Shown here piece after piece: positions 10,786 through 21,690 of a stretch of DNA of 64,000 bases. The translations under genes were made by a program, and so were the position numbers. Within the stretch, counting starts at the first letter, position 1. The number at the start of each line of letters is the position of its first letter. The stretch is from Chrysogorgia sp. JL179-B06 (Eukaryota > Cnidaria > Anthozoa > Scleralcyonacea > Chrysogorgiidae). The stretch is from NCBI GenBank assembly GCA_035772405.1, contig JAYKKM010000307.1, forward strand, positions 312,501-376,500, written 5' to 3'. Under the pieces are notes generated by a model. It did not search any database, was not told the origin of the DNA, and worked only from the letters and a program-made list of their open reading frames with translations.

Positions 10786-11088
10786 TCAACAAATCCAATT
10801 CAATTGAGTCACTGACCTCATGTGCAAATAGTCTGTAGACTGAGTAAATTTCTGCCAGTCTGGATGGCAAGCCACAAAAATATTCCTTAAAAAGGAAATG
10901 TGTGCAGATAAATTGTCATGATTCACATGTGTGCTCATGGATATGATGTCCACCAAACTATGTGTGCTTGCTTGTTTGAAAATGCCTTTCCGATCAAGAA
11001 AGTCTCCAGCATGTTTGTCATCATTGCTTATTAGTTTGTTAAACCAAATAGGTGTCATCCTTTCAAATGACCTAATAAAAGAATCCAT
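10786..11088 (-). CDS. Unrecognised open frame, possible exon
   Basis: This 100-codon minus-strand frame has a balanced amino-acid composition (DSFIRSFERMTPIWFNKLI at the start) unlike the low-complexity frames around it. No domain is recognised and no partner exon can be tied to it. It could be an exon of a host gene or a relic of a mobile element. Transcript evidence would be needed; I give it low weight. Confidence 0.25.
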   Translation of the reverse strand: MDSFIRSFERMTPIWFNKLISNDDKHAGDFLDRKGIFKQASTHSLVDIISMSTHVNHDNLSAHISFLRNIFVACHPDWQKFTQSTDYLHMRSVTQLNWIC

Positions 11089-11544
11089 CCAGTGTTACAG
11101 ATGTCACTTGCTCTCGGTACAGGACAATTGATCTCGGGATTTCCACTTGTGCTCTGGGTGTGATTTTTCCCATTTCTTCTTGTAATGGAGAAGAAATAAA
11201 TGAAATGATGAATAATGGAGTTATTTTATATTGAGACTTTTCTTTTGTGTTAGCTCTTTCTAAACCACGCCGGGCCTTTGCGCTTGGAAATTGCGCCATT
11301 CTGATGGGCAGGTTTCCCCTCCAATATGGCGGTCTGGCAGAAGTTCTATTGTCATTCACTTGTCATTCAAATCAATTCATGAATATTGGAACTTCTTGTC
11401 ATGAATATTGGATACTGCTTGTTTCTCGAAGATTTAGAGCAACGCGATTGTTTAGCGCAGTTCTTCAGCTTTGATTTAAGTGGTTTTGGACATGTGTAAG
11501 GTATGTTGAACCTGAAAATTATGTATTTTAGCCTATATGATTTT

Positions 11545-12625
11545 CGTTCAACGAAACGAACTGTATGATGTGTCTTGCGAAGGGTTGGGACAAAAAGCGG
11601 ATACGGACGGACTGATAAAAGTACAAAATGCGGATACGGATAAACGTACAAAACGCGGATACGGATAAAAGTACAAAACGCAGATGAACGCAATTTTGTT
11701 GATATATATTATGCTTTTCCCGTACTTTTTTAACAAGTTTATTACGCCTTTTCTTTATTCAATATATGATTCATTCGACAATATGTGACATTATACATAA
11801 ACATTAAACATGTTTTGATTAGTGGCGTGGTTATCATGCAGGTTTCGCCGGTTCACATGGATCAACTACACGCCATTGAGTATTATTATTATTTAATCTT
11901 ATTTCGATACAGTAGCTCTTCAGGCTATACAAAGTCTGCTTTCCAAGAGGCCGTATAATAATGCTAAAATTATAGTATACAATTAAGATATTACATATTT
12001 AATTAATTTACATGCGTTTACATCTGTCCCTGAGACGAGCCTTAAATTCCCCCAGGGAAACGCGTTTGTCTCAGGGACAGATGTATAAACTGTTTATATG
12101 AAAGGAGCCCGGTAAGTGAGATGATTTCTGGTTCGCGTTTATATGGGAAAAATTCATCCAGCTTACTGAGATGATTTCAGCGCCAAACAATAGACGGTAT
12201 CGGCATCCTTTGAAAATTCATCTCGGTAAGCTGGCCAGCCCGGCTGCGAGTGTTTATATGAGAAATTCTGCTTACCGAGATCTCGCCTCTCTCAAGCAAG
12301 ATCTCGCTAACCAGGCTGGCCCGCTTGTCCATATAAACGCACCGGAATTTTTAACAACAATATAAGTATAACTACGCGGTGAGATCTCGCTTACCGAGCT
12401 AGCTCGCCTCCCATACTATTTATGTAAATAATTTTAGCATTATTATACGGCCTCTTGGAAAGTAGACTTTGTATAGCCTGAAGAGCTACCATATCGAAAT
12501 AAGATTAAATAATAATAATACTCAATGGCGTGTTAGTTGATCCATGTGAACCGGCGAAACCTGCATGATTATCTGCTTTTTGTCCCAACCCTTCGCAAGA
12601 TACATCATACAGTTCGTTTCCTGGA
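11545..12625. repeat. Foldback element with roughly 200-bp inverted arms
   Basis: The right arm at about 12428-12625 is the inverted counterpart of 11827-11970 plus 11545-11601. Shared blocks include GCATTATTATACGGCCTCTT, the AGCTCTTCAGGCTATACAAA block and the CTTCGCAAGATACATCATAC block. The left arm is interrupted by about 225 bases holding a tandem array. The loop region (about 11970-12428) carries its own inverted 16-mer CATCTGTCCCTGAGAC (near 12022 and 12085) and repeated CTTACCGAG/CTCGGTAAG segments. The structure fits a foldback or MITE-type insertion, with no coding capacity. Confidence 0.7.
11597..11690. repeat. Tandem 25-bp repeats inserted in the foldback left arm
   Basis: The unit GCGGATACGGATAAAAGTAC occurs three to four times with small changes. 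The opposite strand happens to be open (PYPHFVLL-like repeats), but this is a consequence of the repeat and not a gene. Confidence 0.7.
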
Positions 12626-12629
12626 ACGA

Positions 12630-13615
12630 AACCAACGAAACCGTTTCGTTGAGCGAAACCATTTCGTTTCGTTGAACGAAACCATTTCGTTTCGCAAAAT
12701 ACAGTAAGCCTTTTCGTTCTTGATTCATACTAATTGTAAGCACAATCTGTTTTAGAAAATTAATTTCTTTCTTTTTAAAATGTTTGGGAAAATTTTAAAA
12801 CCATAGGTACCTCGTTGAATGATTGACTTATCGTTTTGAAGATATATGGCTTTAATGCAATATGTATATTTTATGAATTTGTATGGCGTAAAGCAGTCTG
12901 TTTCAGTGATGGGGAGAAAAGGTAGACAGAGGGCAAGGAGTAATAAAGCTATTGCGCGTGATAGATTTCCTCTAGGAGCTCTGATACAGAAACGAAAACA
13001 ACTCCGGGAGGAACACATTCAGAAGTCCAAAGTTTAAAAAAAATAGACAAAGACAATGAAAAAGCTTAAAGAAAAGGCAAGGAGATCCAATTATCTAACT
13101 CATTCAGTAATGTTAATGCTTGAGCATTCTAGTGCCTGTCACCTCTCTGATCCATATCTGCAATCTAATTTTAAATATTAGTTTTAGAGATATATACTAT
13201 ACCGTAATTTCTCGCATTTTACATGCAGATAATATGTTAATTTGACAAAATACAACTGTTGGTAAAAAAAGAGAACATACTGTAATAATGTTGATAAATG
13301 AAAGCGTGCATGGGCTTAGTCAAGAGGGCTTAGTATGTTATAGCTATTTCTTCATTTGGATACAAGGCTATGATTAGGTTCTTTTCATCATCTGGTAATG
13401 TCAATAATTTTCTTCAATTTTGCAAAAATCTACTGGTCCAGTAATATGCCAGAAATTACAGTAAGTACATGTATATGTGCCTGCCAAACTTAAAGGTATA
13501 AGATTTCATATTGCTGCGATTAATCATTTCACTTTATTCATTTTGCTGAATGTCATTTTGTACTGTTCATATTTTCGGATGATCGCAGTTTCTGAGATGG
13601 TCAATGTTGTGTCAT
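12630..13615. other. Mostly noncoding host stretch
   Basis: Near 12,600-12,700 there are several CGTTTCGTTGAACGAAACC-like blocks belonging to the edge of the foldback. A 63-codon plus-strand frame at 12846-13037 is basic and unrecognised, and I do not support it as a gene. Confidence 0.4.
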
Positions 13616-13619
13616 TTGA

Positions 13620-14445
13620 TAAATGACAGGTGTCTTGGTGACTCCAAGAATGATCTCTGGGACACATTTCCTTTCCCTCCTTTGATTGCACTTCTTAGCA
13701 ATAACCGCTTGTGTGAAGCTGTGAACTGCTGGTCAGTTGGATTGTTGTTGAATACACCAGCAGTGTGAATAGCAGAAAAGAAGAGCTCCAGATGATCTTG
13801 GCTAAGCTTGTATGTTAAAAGATACTTCAGGCACCAGACTTTTGGGAAACCAAATCTTGGAATATACTTGGAATATATTCCCGTTCCATCTGTTAATGCC
13901 AGCCCAGAATGTGGGCATAAGCTTCATCCAGGAATGGATCCCATACATTTTGGTTGGCTTTCCGTATTGGTGATTTGTAGCCTTTTGCTACAGGATTCCG
14001 TGAGTTTAACACATCAAAAAGATGGTCAAATACACGTATGAACGTCATGGTTGCTCACTTGTCAAATTGAGGGAGCTTCAAGTGTTTTCCACAGTATTCT
14101 AGGGCATCTGCCACACTGGCGCTGAGAACTTGGCTGGCAAGGTTTACTTTCATCTTGTGCTTTTGCCATTGTAAGTGCGCTGATTTCATTTTATTGCGAA
14201 GCCGAAGACCTTCCTGCTCTTGAAGCTTATGCAATTCCACCAGATATTGCCATGAAATGCATTCTCAATTGTTGTCTTTCAAGACTCCAAAATCTGAGAA
14301 TGTATTTCTGACTAACTCCAGCATGTGACAGACAGAGGAACGCATGCATTGTTGGAGCTGTTAGAGCTGCTGGAATATAAACAATAAAATACAAATATAT
14401 TTCCGAAAGATGGAATCCCATGTATATTAAATATATAATATGCAT
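13620..14445 (-). pseudogene. Degraded P-element/THAP9-like transposase
   Basis: On the minus strand, segments in several frames match the P-element/THAP9 transposase order. They are an ASQVLSASVADALEYC helix (about 14120), a segment on shared residues SRNPVAKGYKSPIRKANQN (about 13990), and near 13830-13700 a KYLLTYKLSQDHLELFFSAI motif followed by NNNPTDQQFTASHKRLL. The last motif is the diagnostic P-element/THAP9 C-terminal block. Stops and frameshifts separate the pieces, so the copy is dead. No THAP zinc finger or terminal repeats were located. Confidence 0.7.
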
Positions 14446-14697
14446 AAAAATATATTGAACGTTTTTAGTTCAAACAACTTATACAATGTTATACAAAATA
14501 TCTAATAACTATATAGATACCATTATAAAAAACATGTATATTATTATACAATACATCAACAATCTCGACTGTGATTGACTAAAAATCTGACAAAATATCG
14601 AAAATTGCCTGTAGATGACGTAATTGTTAATTAATAAAGTTGAAGTCGTTTACACTGAAAAAAAGGCTTTTACGTTTATAATTGTATATCGCATGAT

Positions 14698-15373
14698 ATA
14701 ATAATAATAATAATTTTTTATTGATCCATCTTAAATTTAAAAATACAATGGATTTACAATTATATGTTACAAATACGAATAAAATATATACAAGCTAGTT
14801 TTAAAATGATTTGTCTTATTGCTCGGGGAATAAAACTGTTCTTATGCTGTTCTGTTCCTGAAAATGATATATGACTACTATGCCTAAGATTATAATGATG
14901 ATTGTTATACCCAATTAGTCGTTGATGAAAAATGTGGCTTTGATTTCCAGTGATAATATCAACTTCCTTGGCCAGAGCTTTATTTCTTCTCTCTTCGAGA
15001 CTCGGCAAATAATCATAAGGAAGCCCAATTATGCGTAAACTTCTCTTTTGCACGCATTCTAGTTCCTCCTTAAGATACTGTGGAAGACTCCCATACCAAT
15101 GAACTGTACTCAAGCACTGGTCTAATTTTAGAAACATGTGGTTAGACCCACTTCGACAGGTAAATTTGCTCTTCTGGATTCTCTCAGGCAGTACAAACTT
15201 TTGGATGCTTTGCACATGGTCTCCTTGTCATTTTGAAACCAAACTCCCAAGACTTTAAAACTCTCGATTCTTTTAATCTGAACATCCCCTACTATATGAA
15301 GATTTATCAAGGCCTCTGTTTGTTTCATCCACCTCGGCCTTTGGCAGATAACACAAACCTCAGCCTCATCCAA
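14698..15373 (-). pseudogene. LINE (non-LTR retrotransposon) 3' fragment, reverse transcriptase C-terminal region
   Basis: The minus-strand frames 15373-15128 and 15215-14760 overlap in different frames. They give the post-palm region of a non-LTR reverse transcriptase: an IESFKVLGVWFQND block followed by YGSLPQYLKEELECVQKRSL, RIIGLPYDYLPSLEERRNKA and HNLRHSS-like ends, as in CR1/Jockey/L2-type elements. The sequence ends at an (ATA)n tract near 14,700, which fits the 3' microsatellite tail of such elements. It is truncated at the 5' side by ordinary incomplete reverse transcription. One frameshift is present. Confidence 0.75.
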
Positions 15374-15374
15374 T

Positions 15375-15660
15375 AATTGTATAATATTTATAATTACATG
15401 TTTTACTAAATTTTGGTTGGCTGTTAGATGTTACTGAGTATAAACATGGCTTATTTTTCTAAACTGTTCGAAAAAACGTCTCTGTTCATTGGAACAAAAA
15501 ACAAAAAATACAACTAAAATAACCCTTTAGAAATAAAATGAATGATAAAGTGATCATTCAACCCAGTTTTAACAAGATATTGTGATTTGTCAGGCTCATG
15601 CAGATCAATTATATACCACTGGCAAATCACAATAGTTTGCTCAACCTCATAAAATAATTG
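15375..15660. other. Noncoding AT-rich stretch
   Basis: Nothing recognisable seen between the LINE fragment and the GC-rich hairpin. Confidence 0.45.
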
Positions 15661-15663
15661 CTA

Positions 15664-15730
15664 ATTATCCCCTCGCCCGGACGGCGCAAAGCGCCGTCCA
15701 GCGCCGAAGGCGCTGGGGCGAGGGTGATAA
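15664..15730. repeat. GC-rich three-way-junction inverted repeat
   Basis: An outer stem pairs CCCTCGCCC (15670-15678) with GGGCGAGGG (15716-15724), extended by TTATC and GATAA. It encloses two further perfect hairpins, GGACGGCGC/GCGCCGTCC (loop AAA) and AGCGCC/GGCGCT (loop GAA). The whole forms a three-way junction of about 60 bases in otherwise AT-rich DNA. It may be a repeat terminus or a structured RNA; its function is unknown. Confidence 0.65.
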
Positions 15731-16300
15731 TCTTGACGGGGTGGTACAATCTCCGGTCGTGTACAATGTCCGGTCGTATGTGGGAAGTTAGTTCTGCAAA
15801 ATGTTTGTGCGGCATATAAATATAGGTATCCATCAACCGGACATCGGTTGTCTTGGTTACGATGACGTGCTCACGGGGAAGAAAGTAGGTAAACAAGGAT
15901 ATTTATGGATCTAAAAGGATATTTATCTAAGTCGTGAGCGGGAACATATATAATTTTGTGTTGTTTTACTCGAAAAAACGTGAAATGTACGTGAAATAAG
16001 TAATTTAAATAACGAATGGCAGGCTGAAGCTGCACGAGCAGAAGAGAACGAGAGGGGACAATCGTTATTAAAAACAAAACCTCAATACTTATTCTGTAAC
16101 AAAACCAACACAGCAAGAAGGATTGCGACAGAAACAAGTCAAAGCGACACGAAGACGATATCCAGTGTTTATATTATTATACTACAGAATAGTAAGTGTT
16201 TGTTCATATTTTGAAATATACAGTATGTTTATTCTGTGCTTGATAATGAGCCTATATGGTAGACTATAGCTGTGTTTCAGTGTTTATACGGGCCTGGCCT
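15731..16300. other. Noncoding stretch between two repeats
   Basis: The 15627-15896 and 15871-16137 minus-strand frames partly come from the hairpin repeat and have no recognisable domain. A CCGGTCGTGTACAATGTCCGG inverted motif lies near 15,755. Confidence 0.4.
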
Positions 16301-16307
16301 ACATTAC

Positions 16308-16638
16308 TACAAGCATTACTGTATTACTGGTCCGTGTTAATATATACACTGCTGTATAGTGAATAAGGGAGAGATTGGAGTACATGTAGAAAGATGATAC
16401 ATGGATTGTCAAGCTGATATCCTCATAAAATGATTCTGAGTCCTGGACAGGAATCGAACCTGTAACTTGATTGCTTCTAACCATTGAGCTACCGAGACTC
16501 AGATGGAGAGTGAAGCTGGTTACAAATTCAACATAATACATTCGGTTGATATATAGGTATACAGTACTGCCTATGTAGCTTGCATTCACTACAGCAGTGT
16601 ATATATATTTACACATCCAAGCATATTACTGATATAAT
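16308..16638. mobile_element. MITE-like repeat with about 50-bp terminal inverted repeats around a tRNA-like core
   Basis: The left end (16310-16364, with TTAATATATACACTGCTGTA) and the right end (16584-16638) are inverted copies with moderate divergence. Between them lies a tRNA-like segment at 16438-16500. Related sequence recurs at 27900-28010 and 30830-30960. The combination of inverted termini and a tRNA-derived promoter suggests a composite SINE/MITE family. Confidence 0.6.
16438..16500 (-). ncRNA. tRNA-derived SINE head (no anticodon arm)
   Basis: The minus strand carries an A box (TAGCTCAATGGTTAGA) and a perfect 5-bp T arm around GGTTCGATTCC (B box), with partly paired acceptor ends GAGTC/GACTC. 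The length is only 63 bases and no anticodon stem can form, so this is a tRNA-derived RNA polymerase III promoter of a SINE and not a tRNA gene. Confidence 0.65.
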
Positions 16639-16780
16639 ATAGTGACAACCGGCGATTTCCGGTCGAGTTCGATAAACATTTTTAATACATTAATATGCCT
16701 TTTCAGCATAGTTTTTTTGGTTAGGGTTGGTAATTTGGTTAGGTAGTTATATTAGGATTAGCATTTCGTTGAATTATGAA

Positions 16781-16835
16781 AGACTCTTGACTTGAGTGAC
16801 GAAGGGCTTTCGCTCGAAACGTTGAATGTCTGAGA
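16781..16835 (+). other. Degenerate hammerhead-ribozyme-like motif
   Basis: The core TGACGA, stem II GGGC-TTTC-GCTC and GAAAC occur in the correct order, as in hammerheads carried by Penelope-like retroelements. The invariant C before UGA is replaced by G, which should abolish activity. Flanking stems I and III are not convincing by eye. Treat it as a relic or a chance match. Confidence 0.3.
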
Positions 16836-16839
16836 CCTG

Positions 16840-17345
16840 TTACACACTATTTTGGCAGTGCACCAACCTATAAAATATCTGTATTTCTGCCTACAATGTA
16901 CAGTAAGTTGAACAATATTTTATGTTCAATAAAACAACCATGTCATGTTATTGTTTGTTAGTTGTAACTTGTATAGTCTGCATTGTGATTGTTCAGAAAT
17001 CTTTAGACAAATTTTGAAATACTTAACCGAGAGAGTTGTACTATATACATTCTGGGATTGGGAAAAGTTTAGGCATTATTAATAATACTAATAAAAATAC
17101 AGGATAGCCTGTTCAATGCTAACACTGGTATTGACGGGGTCCTGTTTCCTAACAAATTACAATTATTATTTATTACAAATATAAATTTATTACAGATACT
17201 GTATTCATATATATGTATGTACAATATGTTACAAAAACTAATTATAACTTGAAAGTTGTATAAATCCTACAATTAAGGCAATAGATATTAGATAACGCTC
17301 TTACATGTATGCAATGAACAAATTCATTGAGATTAAAATAGTTCT
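16840..17345. repeat. Dispersed repeat, inverted relative of 27597-27727
   Basis: The block around 17090-17175 (GCTAACACTGGTATTGACGG and flanks) is found inverted near 27597-27690 with clear similarity. No coding capacity was seen. Confidence 0.55.
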
Positions 17346-17969
17346 TTAAATAGCCATCTCCCTCATCTTCTGAGATACACAAACCTCCTTTCCCAATCCC
17401 ACCTTCTCCAAGATGTAACTGCCATACATCAGGATTTTTGGGTCACTTCTCGCGACCAACGTTATGTTATCGGGCGTCGCCACTTTTAATACGTTATCTG
17501 ACAGCTCGTCACTGCTGCCAGCCGGATATTTATTTACCGCGAGTAGTAAACCACCTTCATAACGCAGCTTTCTGTTCTCGGCTGCGTCACTATTTGCCGG
17601 CTCCCGAAACTGGCACGTCTTTACGTGCCTCCATAATTCGTGCTTGAGGACAAACCCAAGACAATACTTGCATGGCAAGTAATCGCTTGGGTTTGCCTCT
17701 CTCTCCGATGATGGTCGCCTACACGCTTTTAGTTCTCCTTCTTCAGCTTCTAATACGCTTAGATTGTGGGAAAAGTTGCCCTGTAACCTCATCTTTTCCA
17801 TTATCTTTTTTTGTTCTTTACAATTTTTCTTTAAGCACGAAGCTTCCACCATCTCCCTTTCCTCTTTATGAACACCTTCAAAGTGGCGAACAACATCGCC
17901 AAATTGTTTGTTGCAATAGAAACATGCATTTTTTTTGTCTTCTGTAGTTTTAGAGAGAGCAACGTACAC
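17346..17969 (-). CDS. Zinc-finger-containing exon of a repeat-family protein
   Basis: This minus-strand frame of about 207 codons has CFYCNKQFGDVVRHFEGVH near the start and PCKYCLGFVLKHELWRHVKTC in the middle, two Cys2-His/Cys finger-like units, and an acidic-basic helical spacer between them. There is no ATG at the 5' end. The preceding bases form a pyrimidine tract ending in AG (about 17970-17990), so the frame probably opens at a splice acceptor. I recognise similar proteins from cnidarian genomes, some next to tyrosine-recombinase-like regions, but none is visible here. It could be a host exon or part of a mobile element. Confidence 0.45.
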   Translation of the reverse strand: MYVALSKTTEDKKNACFYCNKQFGDVVRHFEGVHKEEREMVEASCLKKNCKEQKKIMEKMRLQGNFSHNLSVLEAEEGELKACRRPSSEREANPSDYLPCKYCLGFVLKHELWRHVKTCQFREPANSDAAENRKLRYEGGLLLAVNKYPAGSSDELSDNVLKVATPDNITLVARSDPKILMYGSYILEKVGLGKEVCVSQKMREMAI

Positions 17970-17989
17970 TTGAAAAAGAAGAAAAACCC

Positions 17990-18600
17990 GTTATTGAATT
18001 ACGGTGACTTTCAGAGGGTATATTGTTTATTTAGCAAAGTGAAAAGATGGTAAACTGCCAAAAATTTAGTGACGAGATACTGACGTTTCGAATTTTTTTG
18101 AATTTATCTAAGTTTATGGAACTTTATATTTGTTAATTTTATTTAGTCTATGTGAGTAAATGACGTCAGACGTATCTAATTTTCATATTTTAAAAACCTG
18201 AATATTTTCGGAACGAGACGAAATATTGAGCATAAAAAATTGGATAGACGATTTTTTCATGGTAGTGGCACTTAATATCGTTTACTTTTCGTGAGCGCGC
18301 TAAGAAAAGCGAAGGGCTCTGTGGACAAGAATGAAAATCTCATGCCTTGCAATACATGATTTTCTAACGAATTTATATCGTGCGACAATATAATAAATAA
18401 CACGATTTTATAACGTGCGACAATATAATAAACAATTATTATATGGCAATGTAATTTCGCATTCAGTGATTGGTCAATTTGTGGTCCGTAACTTTATACG
18501 TACAGTACGGACCGCTTCTGTTTTTAAAAACAAAAAAGCCATATAATAAACATCTTACGAACCTCGTTTTGTCGGGCCATGTCACAAGTTAAGAATCCTC
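17990..18600. other. Noncoding AT-rich stretch with short direct repeats
   Basis: GTGCGACAATATAATAAA occurs twice (about 18380 and 18416), and GGTCCGTA/TACGGACC forms a small hairpin near 18482-18512. No gene seen. Confidence 0.5.
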
Positions 18601-18649
18601 GTTTGTTTCCTTCGGTTGATGGCCCTCGAGCAAATCGAAGGAAACAAAC
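18601..18649. repeat. Perfect 14-bp inverted repeat
   Basis: GTTTGTTTCCTTCG (18601-18614) pairs exactly with 18636-18649 across a 21-base loop. It may be the end of a repeat or a structured RNA element. Confidence 0.5.
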
Positions 18650-18928
18650 ATATCTGGATAATCAAGGTCTCCGTAAGTATACCTCTTTCCCGGATATTAC
18701 AAAAACCTAAAAACCTCATCCAATAATTGTTTGCGTAAATATGTTTTTTTGCCCTACTTAGACTCATTTTAGCCCAAGCCATAGGCAAGGTTAAATTAAC
18801 ATATTTACCGATTTACGCCCAAAATCATCGACTGTATTGCTATTATAATAATTTGGCCCAGGCTTGCTTTCCTGTTCTCCACATAATCCAACAAATAGTC
18901 GGGCAAAGTCGAAGCATTTGGAAAGCAA

Positions 18929-20805
18929 TCAGTTTAGATCAGAGAAGCAATTTTCGTACCGATCTTCCAACTCGTCTATCACATTTCTTGCCAGGGTCTT
19001 CAAATCACCCACGCTGTCTTGTAGCTCCTGTGCAGTCCAATTAACTGGCATTTCATCATCAGCCCCATCGTCAACAACGAGCCACGCCGACTTCAGTCGA
19101 CTTTGCCCATAGCGCATTCGTCGAATTTCGTCCATTCGCTTGTTTAGTCTTGGACAAACGTTTCCAATTCGACTTCTTCATCGTCTTCATCACCATTGGC
19201 TCGTGTTACCACTGCTTCGTCCTTAGTTATTTCGAGAAGAAAACGCTCAATTTGCGTTTTGACCAAAGGAATATGCGAGCATAACTTCCAGCCAGGGTAC
19301 CATTGAGCCTGTGCCTGCAGCATGAGGACAACCAAGGGCCACAACAAAGCGAGGACACCCAGCAAGTCATGGACAAAATCTTGGCCATACAGCTTGTAGC
19401 CAACCTTCTCGCGATTGTCGTGGTCTTTGAACGTCTCGATGTAAACTTCCAAACTATCTGCCAGGTTCCTCAGCGAAAAATAGCTGGAGCTCATGAACCG
19501 CTGATGTGCATATGCGTTGGTCACCCGAAACGGAAGCTTCAGTGTGGCGCGCTATGCTGTGCATCTTACCAAATCTAATGGCTCGTTCAGGCACTGGCCA
19601 TCCAACACTCTTCCCTGTGCTTGCAGAAGGCGCTCGTCTTTCAAGTCGACATGCTCCTTCAGATCTTTATATATTGCAGTCGCTAAAGCACCTCCTGTAC
19701 CACCAGTCCCATCAGAATTGGTGTATACCTCCCTGGTGGCATCTAGGATGATTCCTTCTCGCGTACCATTTAGTGTTCTGGTTAGCTTGGTTTGAGCTTG
19801 AGATAACGAAACCGACACTCTCTTGCGATGTGGCCTGGCTTGGAGCAACGAAAACACGTTACGGCATTCATCCGGTTATCACGTGAAGGCTGGCTAATGT
19901 ATTTTGGCGCTCTCGTATTTTGCCACGAGTATGGTGCCTTTGTGTCGCCGCCAAGACTGCGCCTTTCCGGAGCGCGTATCTGCTTTATTGGCTTGAAACG
20001 TGACGCTTCGGATTTTTTCTCGTTTTTTAGCTGCTTGCCTTCTTTTATAGCTCTTTTGATGCGCTTTTCGTCCTCCGAGTCACTAGCGAGAGGCTCGGCC
20101 GTATAGCAATGCACCGTGTCCCAGCCGTATTTTTCGGCCAGCAAAAATGTTTATTTCGTTCCTCAAGAATTTTCTTACCTTTCGATAATTCTGCGGATAT
20201 TTCTCCCAACTCACTACTGGCAAGTGCTCGATCTACGTGCTCCAAGACATCTTTGTTGATCTGGTATTGTTTCTTGTTCCCTTGATACCGAAACTCCGGT
20301 TCGGCGACCTTTGGAACCACTGACGTTGTCGAGTTCGCCACCTTCGACTTCGTCGTGTCGACCTCCGATTGCAAGCACAGTATAGGTCTTGCGCGGTTTT
20401 CTGTTGATTCTCAAGAATCTCTTTAGCCCACGCTGGTGGTTCTATTGATCTACTTCGAGACCTATTGACGCTGTCCCTCGAGCGAGAATAATTGCGCCGA
20501 CGACTTCTTCGACTATGGCTATGGCGGCTACTGTGTGAACTTCTCCCGTGAGACCGTAAATCTCGCTGACTACTTGATTTTTGACGCTCGGCACTGCGAT
20601 CCTCTCCGCCATGATGAGCACGATCGTCTTTATCTTTGTCAGTCGAATTTGAACGACTTCTGACGCTGTCGACGTGGCCTTCTTCTTCTTCGTCGCCAGC
20701 ACGCCTCTCCACTGCAGATTCTTGAATACTCGGGCTTTTGTTGTGAGGCTCAAGTCTTCTCAACACACGAGAGGACTTCGAAGTCGGTTCCTTAGACTTC
20801 CCCAT
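18929..20805 (-). pseudogene. Retrotransposon gag-like protein with CCHC zinc knuckle, frameshifted
   Basis: From an ATG at 20805 the minus strand encodes a Ser/Arg-rich region (HSRRSRRRNYSRSRD) ending in PPAWAKEILENQQK. It then continues in other frames through VNFFCWPK-like helices, a helical capsid-like part (RFMSSSYFSLRNLADSLEVY) and the knuckle TCFRCSKPGHIAREC near 19,840. The last fragments lie at 19135-18929. The order (basic region, helical region, knuckle) suits a gag protein of a DIRS- or Ty3-like element. No reverse transcriptase was found downstream on this strand, so the element is truncated. Several frameshifts make it a pseudogene. Confidence 0.6.
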
Positions 20806-21204
20806 AGTAGTATTGTGTAATACGATGGAAAAAACAGCAAAGGAATCGAAGATAAATTTGAATAAATTTAAATAAAACGCAGAGCGAAAACAATTCAAGT
20901 CAAGCTTGCGAAGCAACAACAACATATGGGAAAAACACAAACAAAGGAGCACAGATAAGGAGCAGAGCAAAATGGACAGAACACGGAGAAAAACCAACCC
21001 AATTTGTTTTTGGCCTAGAGAAACAAAGACGAGGTGTAGAATAAGTGGGAGGAGTGATCCGTATGTGAAATACCACTAATCTTGTCGTTCTTTTACTTAT
21101 TCGGTGAAGCGGAGTTGCACGATAGTGCATATGCTTGCGTTAAGATTGTGCTGTGATTGGCACGGTCGATCCGAGCCGAAGACACTGTCAAATTCAGGCC
21201 TTTT

Positions 21205-21690
21205 GCTTTGATATTGTGCGCGTTGCATTGGCATGGGCGTTGAAGATCCCTTTTTTCGATCTTTCGCATGTGGTCCCTTTTAGAATCGCTGCAGTGTTTT
21301 GGCGTCTGAGACGCAGTGTGCAATTTGTTTGTGCGAGCGGCACGTAAACCATCCACTGTAGTCAAACCAGTGCACTTCGTTGCTTTTAGTGTAACTGCCG
21401 ATGGCAAGTGTACGTTTGTGTGCATTTGTTTGTCTGTGAGCAATGCTGACTATGTTGTGCAAAAGGACCCTTGGGTGTTGGTAGTGCATCCTCCTCAATT
21501 CTCGTGGCAGCGTTGCGCGTTTGTTTGGCGTTCTTCGAATTTTTCGAGACCTTTTGATTTATTATGGTGCGCGTCGGCTTGGACGTTGAGGATCGTGTTT
21601 TTCGATCTTTCGCTAGATTACGCATGTGCTTTACCGCTGCTGCGGTGTTTTGGGGTCTCAGTTCGTAGTGTGCAATTTCTTTGAGGCGCT
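21205..21690. repeat. Diverged direct repeat, about 130-bp units
   Basis: The blocks at about 21215-21335 and 21565-21690 share GTGCGCG, TTCGATCTTTCGC, GCGGTGTTTTGG-like and GTGTGCAATTTCTTT-like segments in the same order. They sit next to the Helitron-like relic and may belong to its end region. Confidence 0.55.

Noticed and set aside
11367..11736. Tyr/Pro/His-rich minus-strand frames
   Set aside because: They are translations of a 25-bp tandem repeat.
12846..13037. Basic 63-codon plus-strand frame
   Set aside because: No homology recognised, no context; kept only as a note.
16438..16500. Functional tRNA gene
   Set aside because: No anticodon stem can form and it lies inside a repeat.
20233..20997. 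Signal-peptide-like hydrophobic N-terminus of the 254-codon frame (20997-20806)
   Set aside because: The gag-like protein more likely starts at ATG 20805; the upstream hydrophobic stretch is in the 5' region of the relic.
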